A DNA stretch of 64,000 bases. Origin: Coix lacryma-jobi var. lacryma-jobi. Taxonomy: Eukaryota > Streptophyta > Magnoliopsida > Poales > Poaceae. A program made the translations under genes and the position numbers. The stretch lies in the NCBI GenBank assembly GCA_009763385.1, contig CM019823.1:45074222-45138221 (forward strand). The letters are read 5' to 3'. The notes beneath the pieces are model-generated. The model did no database searches. It saw nothing but the letters and a program-made list of their open reading frames with translations, and was not told where the DNA came from. Positions 1 to 10,300 of the stretch are shown piece after piece; the first letter of the stretch is position 1, and each line of letters starts with the position of its first letter.

Positions 1-1520
1 TAGAAGACTCACGTGGACTAGGATTGACGAGCTCAAAAGACGTGTCAGGCTTGACTAGAAGTTGGAAGTCCAGATCGTCTTTTATTTATGCTATAATGTA
101 TCCTAGTCGTATTAGAATAGGAGTTTTTCGAGTTATAAATAGCTGAGACCCAATTTTTGTAAAGGATATACATCAAGCAATCAAATAATCTTTCGGCCTC
201 CGGCCAAAACCTTAGGAGTAGGAGTAAAGTAGATCTCGGTGAAACCTTCGACCAGACAAGGCTGCATTGGCTAGATCAATCTCCAGTTTGCTTGTAAGTT
301 TTACCAATGGCTCATATTGTTGTTTGATAAGGTTCTATTTGGCTTCGACCAAATCTTGTTAAGCTATGATATGGGTTATTTATTGGTTTAAGTTCATCCT
401 TGGTAAGACTGTCTTGGCTCTAATTAATCTCTTGCAATAGTCGATCTTGACTAGTTATCGGCTCTATTAGGTTTGACAATCTAATAGATTTTTTAAGTTA
501 TTGATATTGTTCATGCTTTTTAAAGTTTATTTTGTTACAACAATATCCTGCCCAATCGAGATTGACAAGTCAGCTTAAATTTAAACGCCATCTATATCGG
601 CTATCCAAAGCTTCCCCACACCCACCTCAAAAGAGATAGTCGATCTAGACTCTTATCGGCTAACTTGTCGATCTCGATTGTTACATGTTGTCCGTTTGAG
701 ATATCCATTCAAGTTATAGTTTGATCTATAAGCAAGTAGATTTAGTTTGAAGTGCTTGTTATGGCTATATTTTCGAACCCCACTGATAGGCATGTTAAAG
801 TAATTTTGTTTAGTTTTAGATTAAATCGTAACTTGACGGATAGATCTTGTTCGTGCTTCATGGACCCTGTATCGACTAAAATAGCCGATCCAGTTATGCT
901 TTCATTCATTACATATACGTATTTATCGGTCTAAAACTAGCAAATTTATCAACTATGTCGGACATAATTTAGCTTGATTATCATTATGGCTGCATGGAGA
1001 CACCCCACTATTGATGATCAAGTTATTTTATCGATCTATTCGTTATTATGGCTGTATGGAGACACACCACTGTTAACGACTAGAATTGCCGATATAGTTA
1101 GTCGATTTGTTGATTTTACTCTGGTTTTGTCGTATATGTAGATCTATATGCTTCTTATCAGCTAAGTTAGATCACCTAGTTGGTTCCTTATACTTCTATA
1201 TATCTTGAGTAGCCGTTCTACTTTATCAATGTCTATGTACTTTATTCTTTTGGGAGTTGATTTTGTAGTCAAAATCCTTTAACAGTGGCTATTTCAGAGT
1301 CGTACACTATGGAACTGTCTGACATCATTTTCTTTGTCCTTGTCAATTGTAGGTCAAGTTGACTAGCACGCCTCGGAGTCATTTTCACCAAGATTTGGCA
1401 CAATCCTTGGAGGTTTAGGAGATCAGGACCCTTGCTCCAGACGATCTCTGAGGACCGTGTGAGTGTGTTGGCGTCTTGAAGACACCAACTTTTAGCGTCA
1501 ACACTATCCAACAAGTCCAC
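1..1520 (+). mobile_element. Relic of an unidentified LTR retrotransposon (LTR plus start of internal region)
   Basis: No coding region is supported here. The stretch has LTR character on the plus strand: a TATA-like motif (TTATAAATAG, 133-142) in an AT-rich context, a short duplicated segment (ATTATGGCTGYATGGAGACA, around 982-1010 and 1044-1071), and near 1460-1505 a GGCGTCTTGAAGACACC / GCGTCAACA sequence resembling the LTR-to-internal junction of grass gypsy elements. It stops abruptly near 1520, where hAT transposase sequence begins, so it is truncated there and at the window start. I do not recognise the family. The class assignment rests on overall look, not on a protein domain. Confidence 0.4.
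133..142 (+). promoter_or_regulatory. TATA-like motif of the LTR relic
   Basis: TTATAAATAG is followed by a GAGACCC stretch and an A/T-rich run, the usual look of a retrotransposon core promoter in an LTR. Motif match only. Confidence 0.3.
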
Positions 1521-1524
1521 TTAT

Positions 1525-2364
1525 TTGCACCATATTCTAGAAATTGCATCTCACTTACATGCTTGTGAAAAAGATGAAAACCTAATGTTTGTTGTCTATC
1601 CAATGAAGCTTCAATTTCTTAAGTACCAAAAGAAAATACCACTGTTGTATTCATTTGCATTCATACTTGATCCAAGAGCTAAGATGAGAGGCTTGTTTAA
1701 TCTATTGCAATTGCTATAAGAATGCACTGGTGTTGAATATAGTACTTATTATGCTGATGTTAAAACTGAAATGACAAAACTGTTTAGCAAATACGATGTT
1801 AAATTTGGTGCAGCTAGGACTCAAAGGTCTACACAGTCAGTAGCCCCCTCAGGTAAGAAAAAGCAGGCATGAGGAAGAATTTTTGGTGGTCGTGGTGGAT
1901 CTGGTAATGTTGGTGCATGCTCTATCTCTGCTCCCACTTCATCATTTGTTGCTTCTGAGCTCTCTATCTATTTGGACAGTGACAATGTCACTACATATGA
2001 GGATGACTTTGATATTCTGTTATGGTGACGTGACCGCAAGCTAACCTATCCAATCCTATTTATTATGGCAAGAGATATTATGTGTGTCCATGTTTCTACT
2101 GTGTCTTCAGAAGCCACATTTAGCTTGACAGGAAGGATCATTGAAGAGCGTCGTCGACGCTTGTTGCTTGAACATGTGGAGATGCTTACCTGCACAAAGG
2201 ACTGGGAGTTGGGAGAAAGGAGGCTGCAGCATTCTGTGGACAACACATAATTGGAGGAAGCATTCAAGAACATATACCTTGACCATGATGGCCAATCCTC
2301 TACTGCTGGTGCTGGTCCTTCTGCTTCTTCTGGTTCTGGTTCTGGGGGTGGTGCTGGTACTTAG
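1525..2364 (+). pseudogene. hAT-superfamily transposase, C-terminal part, degenerate
   Basis: One reading frame of 280 codons runs through the segment without a frameshift. It encodes the C-terminal part of a plant hAT (Ac/Tip100-like) transposase. The first part has the late catalytic-domain signature (PLLYSFAFILDPRAK, about codons 45-59). The second has the hAT dimerisation block (ARDIMCVHVSTVSSEATFS, then LTGRIIEERRRRLL), which normally sits near the C-terminus and mediates dimerisation. A Gly/Ser/Ala-rich tail ends at TAG 2362-2364. Four in-frame stops break it: TAA about 1717, TGA about 1870, TGA about 2026 (where the family usually has Trp) and TAA about 2248. The N-terminal BED finger and most of the RNase-H-like domain are absent, lost at the junction near 1520. 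It cannot make a working transposase. Confidence 0.85.
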
Positions 2365-2990
2365 GACCATAGATGTGGTGTAGTGTAACCTGCTGAGCTG
2401 AGGTGCAGGTGTTACAACTTTTGGATTTTGGTGAGACAATGAGTGACTTAGTCTGAGTGAGTGTGAGACTCAGTGTATCATTGTATGACTATTGACTTTG
2501 TACATTCTGTTATTAAAACTTAAGAGATGTGCTGCACTCTTTTTTTTCCCTTTGTAGGGTTTCTTACGAGGATGAGTGTTACCTACAAAGATTTTAATGA
2601 GACAACATTGCACATACAACTCATTTTGATTACTTCTCAGTTTCTCTTATGTCTCTTACTCTCTTTGGCTTTGACTTGGTTATAACAATCTGTGTTGAAA
2701 CTGTGTTTGCCATGCTACTTAGTTGTTTTCAGAAACTGTGTTCAAACTTGAAACTATGTTGAAATAGGGGTTTTGTGAAGTTCTCTAAAACTTCGGGCTT
2801 GGGCTCGCACGACACACTGTTTTTTGTCGTGCTCAGCGGGCTGGCACGACACGGATTTTGGCTCGTGGGCCTCTAGGCACGGCACGGGAGGCACGTGGGC
2901 CATCGCGGCCTGGCCCGATGCGGGCCGTGCCTAGCTCGGGCCCGGGCCGGGGCGGGCTGGCCCAGCCCGATGGCCATCTATATACTCAAG
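2365..2990 (+). mobile_element. 3' non-coding region and GC-rich terminus of the hAT relic
   Basis: AT-rich 3' flank of the transposase relic, then from about 2780 a strongly GC-rich stretch full of GGCACGACAC, GGGCC and GCCCGG motifs, ending in CCCGATGGCCATCTATA near 2986. Dense GGGCC-type subterminal motifs and a GATGGCCATC-type end are typical of grass hAT elements. The matching left terminus is not visible because the 5' part is missing, so no TIR pair or target duplication can be shown. Confidence 0.45.
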
Positions 2991-3125
2991 GCAGTCCGCG
3001 GCGCGGCTCGAGCGATCCCGGATTAAATTGGGTGCACCCGGGGTGCACTTAATGGGTGTATATCCCGATGATGGATGATTGACACGTGGTAGAAAAGAAA
3101 TATTATGTGAACATCAGACAACATA

Positions 3126-3189
3126 CGTGAAGACTAAATTTAGAAAACCCCTCACAACATGACGTGGAGACTAAATTTAGAAAACCACT
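3126..3189. repeat. Two 27-bp direct repeats
   Basis: Two near-identical copies of CGTGRAGACTAAATTTAGAA plus ACCMCT lie at 3126-3152 and 3163-3189, about 37 bp apart. They sit between the hAT terminus and the MITE-like fragment. Nothing else is evident in 2991-3125. Confidence 0.6.
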
Positions 3190-3330
3190 TAGAGCATCTC
3201 CAACAGCTCCTCAAATCAAGTTGCTATCCTTATAAATTTGACAAAATTACAAAAATCTCTCTCCAACAACTTCTCAAATGAACTTGTCATTTATCCCAAC
3301 TTGCTATCCATCGGTCTCGCGCGCGGGTAT
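3189..3330. mobile_element. MITE-like fragment cut by the LTR element
   Basis: TTA followed by GAGCATCTCCAACAG at 3192 is a common terminus of small grass elements; a TTA target and this kind of terminus suggest PIF/Harbinger. The sequence then has degenerate internal repeats (CTCCAACA, CTCAAATSAA). It ends exactly where LTR1 begins at 3331. The rest of the MITE is not found right of the tandem element at 26987. Confidence 0.35.
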
Positions 3331-5771
3331 TGTGGCAGAACCGCCTAAGTTAAGTGGCCCACATGCACCCATCATTGTCTCAAAGACCTTTGATCGGCAT
3401 GCATGAGTTCCAAATGACTTAAGGGATCTGTCGGGTGTCCTCGGGAAACCCGAATCATCCACATTTATCTTTCTTCCAGGATATTCCTTTGTCCAGCATC
3501 ACAGTATTACAACAGTTTTATAGATACGAGAATATCAGAGTAAAGCGGAAAGATTATACAATATAGATTAAAACTTAAGTGTTAAGTTTACAAACCATAG
3601 GTTCTTAATATTACATAAAAGTTCGGAACTTTATATTATACATAAACCATCACTGAAGCACTTGCCCAAGGTTACTCATCAAGATCATCATCACTCTCCT
3701 CCACGAGAGTGAAGAAACACTGGCCATCAAAGGGATGGTCGACTGACTCACCTGCAACAAGGGTTAACAAACCCTGAGTACACAAGTACTCAATAAGACT
3801 TAACCGACTAGAAAAGAGAAGACTCAGGTATGCTAGCTAAAGGGATTCAAGGTAAGGCTTTAGCAAGAACAAAGCTTTTTCTTTTGCATAAAAGCTTACT
3901 AGAGTAACTCCTATATCCAAAATTTTATTCAAGATTCATATTCAAGATTTCCTAAGGATTTTTCAAACATTTAAAACATATCTCTGATCAAAATCCTTTT
4001 CTCAAGATTCATTCTTTACTACGGTGCAGGTCAGTGGATTGAGGCTCCATATCCGAGGAAACACGGCGATTCGAATCGATTATACCCAGCTGGGGATTCA
4101 GTACCACACGATATATGTAGAATTTAATCTTGCATATATCAACCATCACTATAGATCCTCCTATACAAGAACGGGTCCAGCGTCACCCGAGAGTACAGTA
4201 CACCTCGAACCCAACTATCTCATAGCCCCGAGGGTACACGCTACTCCCGCCATCTCTCCACTCCCAGTACGCGGTTATCCGTTCTCAGTATTGGAATAGC
4301 TATAGACTAGGCTTACCATTGTATGTGGGCTGTATTCAAAAGTCTCAATCTAGCAGGCCAACAACGGTAAGGTCCTATGTAGAATAGCGTTACATCAAGA
4401 CTCCTCTCTTGATGTAAGCTACCATAGAGATTATACCAACATCAAAAATATAACCACATTGTCGGGAAGTGTGAGAAAACAAGTCTAAGCATTTCTACTG
4501 TTTGTGTAAAACAGGGATCAGGGTTTGGTATAACAACAAGGTAAATCATGCATCAACAGGTTTAAAACATTTATTTGATAAACAGCTAATGCATCAGGTT
4601 ATAAAGAAAAGTGTAATTGCGAAATCCAAGGGATTGGTTTAAATGCACCGGGGCTTGCCTTGAGAAACAGCGAAGTCCGGCAACTCAGACGAGACGGGAA
4701 GATCTACACCCTCAGAAGAAATCCACTGAGAAGCAAGCTCTTCCGGAACGGAGTCTACACGAATAAATGCATATGCATGATCAATGAGATGCTTTGACAT
4801 GAACATGGTAAAGATGGAAATTTTCCAAGCTATAAACAGTTACTTGAGTACAACTTTCCTTCATGAAAAGGAAAGAAACTAACTTGATTAATAAATCTTT
4901 AAAACTACTAAGCATCTCTTATCATTATCATAAAGCAAGACTACATAATTAATAAATGACATAGAACTATGAACATATAGAAAACCTTAACCAGGGAGCA
5001 TTTCATGCTAGATTCCCATTGGTTGTCAAACAAATCCAAAATCACAAAAACCTAAATGATTATTCTTTTCTATTTATTTTTATAAGCCTATAAATAGCTT
5101 TTACTTATAAAACAATTATATTAATTCAAACAGAGATGAAATTAAACATAAAAGTAGACATGACGAAAATAAACTTGTATTTCAAATTTCATGATTTTTG
5201 GACAAACACAGAAAATTACAAAAATCATCAAAGTTGCATTTATTAATTAAATCATGGATTTAAATGACCATATCAAAAATACTCTAAACACAAGTTTCAT
5301 AATTTTTATATTAGCACAGACACATTAAGATCATCCATGTCAAATTTCATAATTTACAGAGCTATAGAAAAATTATAGCAAAAATAACAAAACAAGCTAT
5401 TGCTCACTTAAACAGAAAAAGAAAAACATCAAACTAGCCCAACTGGGCTTGCGGCCCAGCCCAGCGCGACCTGGCGCAAGCGAAAAGCCGGCCCAGTCTG
5501 CTTCCGCCCGCACGCGCTGCACACTTTGCAGAAAAGCCCTTTGGCTTTGAGGAAACTAACCCGCAGTCCAGCGCACTATTCACATGAGTCTATGACTTTG
5601 CAACTAACACCCTGGGAAAACTCGACTTTACAACTGAGAGGTCCACGACCATGGCCGACGCGCACGGCGGCGCACAGAGCGGCGGCGCTCCTTACGCCGG
5701 CCAACTCCGGCCGTAAGAGACTAAACTAAGGCGAGCATCAGCACCGACAAGCCAAACGCGGCCGAAAGAGC

Positions 5772-5784
5772 CCCTAAACCCTAA
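5772..5784. promoter_or_regulatory. Telo-box (plant telomere-like motif) in LTR1
   Basis: CCCTAAACCCTAA is nearly two plant telomere units and contains the AAACCCTAA telo-box known from plant promoters and 5' regions. The same string occurs in LTR2 (15522-15534) and LTR3 (25057-25069). LTR4 and LTR6 carry a related TAACCCTAAAC near 42480 and 54603. Function here is inference. Confidence 0.45.
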
Positions 5785-6245
5785 CTCTACTGCTCCGGCG
5801 AGGTCTGGCCACGCACGGCGGCGAACCGAACCGTGGCGGAACTGTTCCGGCGAACTCAGGCCGATAGCAGTAGAACGGAGGGGCTAGGAAGATCCAGTAG
5901 CTCACCCTGAAGACGATGGTGCGGATGGTTTGGATGGAGCAAGCTCGGAAGATAGACGACCACAGTGCAGCGACGATCGGCGGAGAACTCCGGTGAAGAT
6001 GGCGCTGTTCCGACGAGACCTGGGCATTAGATATGGAATCATCAAGCCGATGAGTTCACAGGGATCACGGTGAAGCAATAACACAAGAGAAAGTGGTCGA
6101 ACAGATGCTCGGTTGAGCTGACCACTGCAGACCCGAGCTCGGCGGCGATTTCAAGACCGGCGGAGAGGATTCCGGCGAGTGCGAGCTCTCTGAGGTGTTA
6201 GAGATGAAGAGGTAAAGTCCGGGAGGTGCGCAAGGTAACAAGGTA

Positions 6246-6252
6246 CTTATAG
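6246..6252 (-). promoter_or_regulatory. Candidate TATA box, LTR1
   Basis: Reads CTATAAG on the minus strand, directly upstream of the GC-rich leader. The position is conserved in LTR2, LTR6 and, as ATATAAC, LTR4. This copy lies in a 3' LTR and would drive transcription out of the element leftward. Confidence 0.4.
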
Positions 6253-7211
6253 GTACGGTGAATTGGGATGAGATCAAGCAGAGACGGTCAATTTTGGATT
6301 GGGATCAAGATGGTGCCCGTCGGTGCACCGGTGGCAAACGGCGACGGCGAGCGCAGGAGAAGGTGCCACGACGCGAGAGAGCTGGCCAGAAGGTGCGCAA
6401 CCTCGCCACGGTCACGGTCGTGTGCGGATTCGGGAGAGATCGGCGTCCACGCGTGCGCTCGGGTGATCAACAGATCACTCCCTCTCCCTGCCGCCATGAA
6501 CAGGGACAAGAACATATCCTCTCCCTTTCCCTTTCTACCCTTCTCTAATTTAAAATTACTTTAAAATTTTGAATAGAAGTTGAAAATATTCCAAAATATC
6601 AAATGCTCAGAATTTCAAACTGAACATCTTTTATTTTTGCAACACACCCAAATTTGACTTGCATTTTGAATTTGAGTTGAATTTGCAAAAAGGGATAAGA
6701 AGGACAAAATAGAACTTTCACAAATACTTTTGATTTTGCATGAACACTTGAAAAACTTTACACATCAAAGTTGTTCCTTAACAGAAATAGAACAACTTTG
6801 CTTTTTGAAACATACCCAAATTCTTTCTAGATTTTAATTTATAGAAAAGGGAACAAAATAGGATTTTGGGATTATTTAAACTATTAAAATGAATTTCAAC
6901 CAAAATCTGCTCTATACCCCATTGATGACTTGAATCAAAGTCCAAATACACCCTTGAGATATAAAACAAAGTTTGATCCAAAATTCACTGCCATATAAGA
7001 AATTACCTTAATATCCTTATACACAAACAAACACTAACTAATATTATGAAAGCATAAAGTAGAGATCAACTTAAACACTCTTTATCAACTAAGCATAACA
7101 TCAAATGATAAACTTGTTTTAGTGAATGCAATACCAGGTTATCACTCAAATGAAATGCCAATGCATATGATGACATGTCAGGTTTTAGTTGCTTAACACA
7201 GGAGTGTTACA

Positions 7212-7224
7212 GCTCCTTCCCCCT
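7212..7224 (-). other. Polypurine tract of element 1
   Basis: On the minus strand this is AGGGGGAAGGAGC, abutting the 3' LTR start TGTAACAC. This is the purine tract that primes plus-strand DNA synthesis in LTR retrotransposons. Confidence 0.85.
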
Positions 7225-7229
7225 AAAAG

Positions 7230-7248
7230 AAATCTCGTCCCGAGATTT
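7230..7248. other. Conserved hairpin beside the PPT
   Basis: AAATCTCG-TCC-CGAGATTT is a perfect 8-bp inverted repeat with a 3-nt loop, placed 5 bp from the PPT in the 3' UTR of gag-pol. The identical 19-mer recurs at 16979-16997, 43936-43954 and 56072-56090. Confidence 0.7.
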
Positions 7249-7350
7249 AACCTGAAGGCTAACTAATGGAAAAAGAAATGTGTCAAGCACTTTTATTATT
7301 AACTATTACATAGAGCAGGGGATAGGTCATTATACCGTGACTTACAAAAA

Positions 7351-10300
7351 CTAGACAGAAGATAGAAACTCAGGAAAACTATCTAAGAGAAACTCTTCTG
7401 ACTCCCACGTGGCTTCATCTTCTGTATGCTGACTCCATTGAACCTTATAAAACCTAACAGTCTTTCTTCGAGTGACTTGATCTTTCTGGTCAAGAACCTT
7501 GACAGGATACTCTGTGTATGTCAGATCAGGTTCTAACTCAATTTCTTCCATATGAATGACATGATCAGGCACTTGAAGACATTTCTTTAACTGAGAAACG
7601 TGGAACACATTGTGAACTGCTGACAATTGTGATGGCAAATCAAGACGATATGCCACTTTTCCACATCTTCCAAGAATCTGATATGGACCTATATATCGAG
7701 GTGCTAACTTTCCTTTGATTCCAAAACGAGTGACTCCTTTCATTGGTGACACTTTGAGATAAACAAAATCTCCAACCTTAAAAGTAAGAGACCGACGTCT
7801 CTTATCAGCATAACTCTTTTGCCTGGATTGTGCTTTCTTCATGTTATCCTGAATTAACTTGACTTTTTCTTCAGATTCTCTGACTAAGTCAACTCCAAAC
7901 AAACTATGCTCTCCAGGTTCCGACCAATTCAAAGGTGTTCTACACCTTCTGCCATACAAAGCTTCAAATGGTGCCATCTTAATACTTTCTTGATAACTGT
8001 TGTTATAAGAGAATTCTGCTAATGGTAAACATTCATCCCATTTCTCTGAGTAACTAAGCACACAAGATCTTAACATATCTTCTAAAATCTGATTAACTCT
8101 TTCAGTTTGACCCCCTGTCTGCGGATGATAAGCTGTGCTATGTAGAAGTTTAGTGCCCAAGGATTGATGTAAATGTCTCCAGAAAACATTAACAAACTGT
8201 ATTCCTCTATCTGACACAATAGTCTTTGGAACACCATGCAAACTCACAATTCTGTCAACATAAATCTTGGCATAGCTAGATGCAGGATACGCGGTCTTAA
8301 CTGGTATGAAATGTGCTGATTTGGTCAGACGATCAACAATAACCCATATGGAATCAAATCCTTTTGAGGTCTTTGGTAAACCCACTATAAAATCCATGCT
8401 AATGTCATCCCATTTCCCAGATGGAATCGACAAAGGTTGTAACTCTCCAGCTGACCTAAGATGAACTGCCTTCACTTTTCGACAAATGTCACATTTGGCT
8501 ACATAACTGGCAATCTCAAGTTTCATCTTAGTCCACCAGAATCTTTGTTTCAGATCCTGATATATTTTGTTGCTGCCTGGATGTACTGATAATCTGGTTG
8601 CATGTGCTTCATCAAGTATCTGTTTTCTGAGCTCAGGAACCTTCGGAACTACTAACCGATTCTTGAACCAAATTACTCCGGATTCATCTATAGTGAAATC
8701 AGAATTTTGCTCACACTGAATCTTCTTTTTCAGATGGATTATACCCTTGCTTTCTTTCTGAGCTGCAACGATCTGATCTTTTATAGATGACTGAACTATT
8801 ATATTTGCAAGATTTCCTTGTGAAACCATCTCAAGATTTAATTTCTCAAACTCATGACACAAAGTAAGATCTATTGACTTGACTTTCAAACAATTGCAAT
8901 GACTCTTGCGACTGAGTGCATCTGCTACTACATTAGCTTTACCTGGATGATAGTGTACCTCAATATCATAATCTTTTATCAATTCTAACCATCTCCTCTG
9001 TCGCATATTCAACTCAGACTGAGTAAAAATATATTTCAAGCTCTTATGATCAGTGTATATGTGACACATGTTTCCCAACAGATAATGTCGCCAAATCTTC
9101 AGAGCATGAACTACAGCTGCCAATTCTAAGTCATGTGTAGGATAATGCTCTTCATGCTGTTTAAGTTGTCGTGACGCATAAGCAATAACTCTACCTTCTT
9201 GCATCAGTACACACCCAATTCCCTTGCCTGAGGCATCACAATAAACATCAAAGGATTTCTCAATGTCTGGTTGGGCTAACACTGGGGCAGTTGTCAACAA
9301 CTTTTTCAGAGTTTGGAAAGCTTCTTCACATTCAGATGACCACACAAACTTAGTGTCATTCTTCAATAATGTTGTCATTGGTTTAGAGATCTTGGAGAAG
9401 TCAGGGATAAATCTACGATAATACCCTGCTAATCCTAAGAAACTCCGAACTTGATGCACTAAAATTGGTGACTTCCAGTCAAGAACTTCTTGAACTTTGC
9501 TTGGATCCACTGCAACACCTTCTGCTGATAGGACATGACCCAAAAACTGAACTTCATCGATCCAGAACTCACACTTACTAAACTTAGCATATAACTGATG
9601 TTCTCTCAGACGAGTCAACACTATTCTGAGATGTTCTACATGTTCTTCTTTGGTTTTGGAATAGATGAGAATGTCATCAATAAACACAACCACGAACTTA
9701 TCCAGTTCTGGCATAAACACTGAGTTCATCAAGTACATGAAATGTGCTGGGGCATTAGTCAGACCAAAGGACATGACTAGATATTCATACAGACCATATC
9801 TGGTAGTGAATGCTGTTTTAGGTATATCTTGTGGCTTAATCTTGATCTGATGATATCCTGATCTCAAATCTATCTTCGAGAATACTTTTGCACCGGCAAG
9901 TTGATCAAAGAGTAGATCAATGCGGGGCAAAGGATACTTGTTCTTGATTGTTACCTCATTCAAAGGACGATAGTCAACACATAACCTCAAAGTTTTATCC
10001 TTTTTCTTCACAAAGATTGTTGGGCAACCCCATGGTGATGAACTAGGTCGAATGAAACCTTTATCTAGCAATTCTTGCAACTGGGTTTTCAATTCTGCTA
10101 ACTCTTTTGGTGGTATTCTATAGGCTCTTCTGGATATAGGTGCTGTTCCTGGTTTGAGTTCTATTTCAAACTCCACATTACGATCAGGTGGCAGACCAGG
10201 TAAATCTTCCGGAAAAACATCTGGAAACTCACAGACTACTGGAATGTCCTTAACTGCCTTGACAAAAGTAGCATATACTTGCTCAACTGCTCTCTTAAGA

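Larger units (their letters stand above)
3331..7211 (-). repeat. LTR1: 3' LTR of element 1
   Basis: Starts TGTGGCAGAACC and ends GAGTGTTACA on the plus strand, giving TG...CA on both strands. It has AT-rich flanks and a GC-rich core (about 5440-6500). Read on the minus strand, a TATA candidate (6246-6252) precedes the GC-rich core, so U3 would be roughly 6250-7211 and R-U5 roughly 3331-6220, an unusually long leader. The short open frames inside recur in other LTR copies but show no known domain. Confidence 0.9.

Noticed and set aside
2858..3052. 64-codon frame in the hAT terminus
   Set aside because: Composed of GGGCC-type subterminal repeats, giving a Gly/Pro/Arg-rich translation; not a gene.
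4024..6548. Short frames in LTR1 repeated in LTR2, LTR6 and LTR7
   Set aside because: They recur because the LTRs are copies; frames on both strands overlap and break in LTR3 and LTR4. Only the donor-linked leader frame is noted, as a low-confidence idea.
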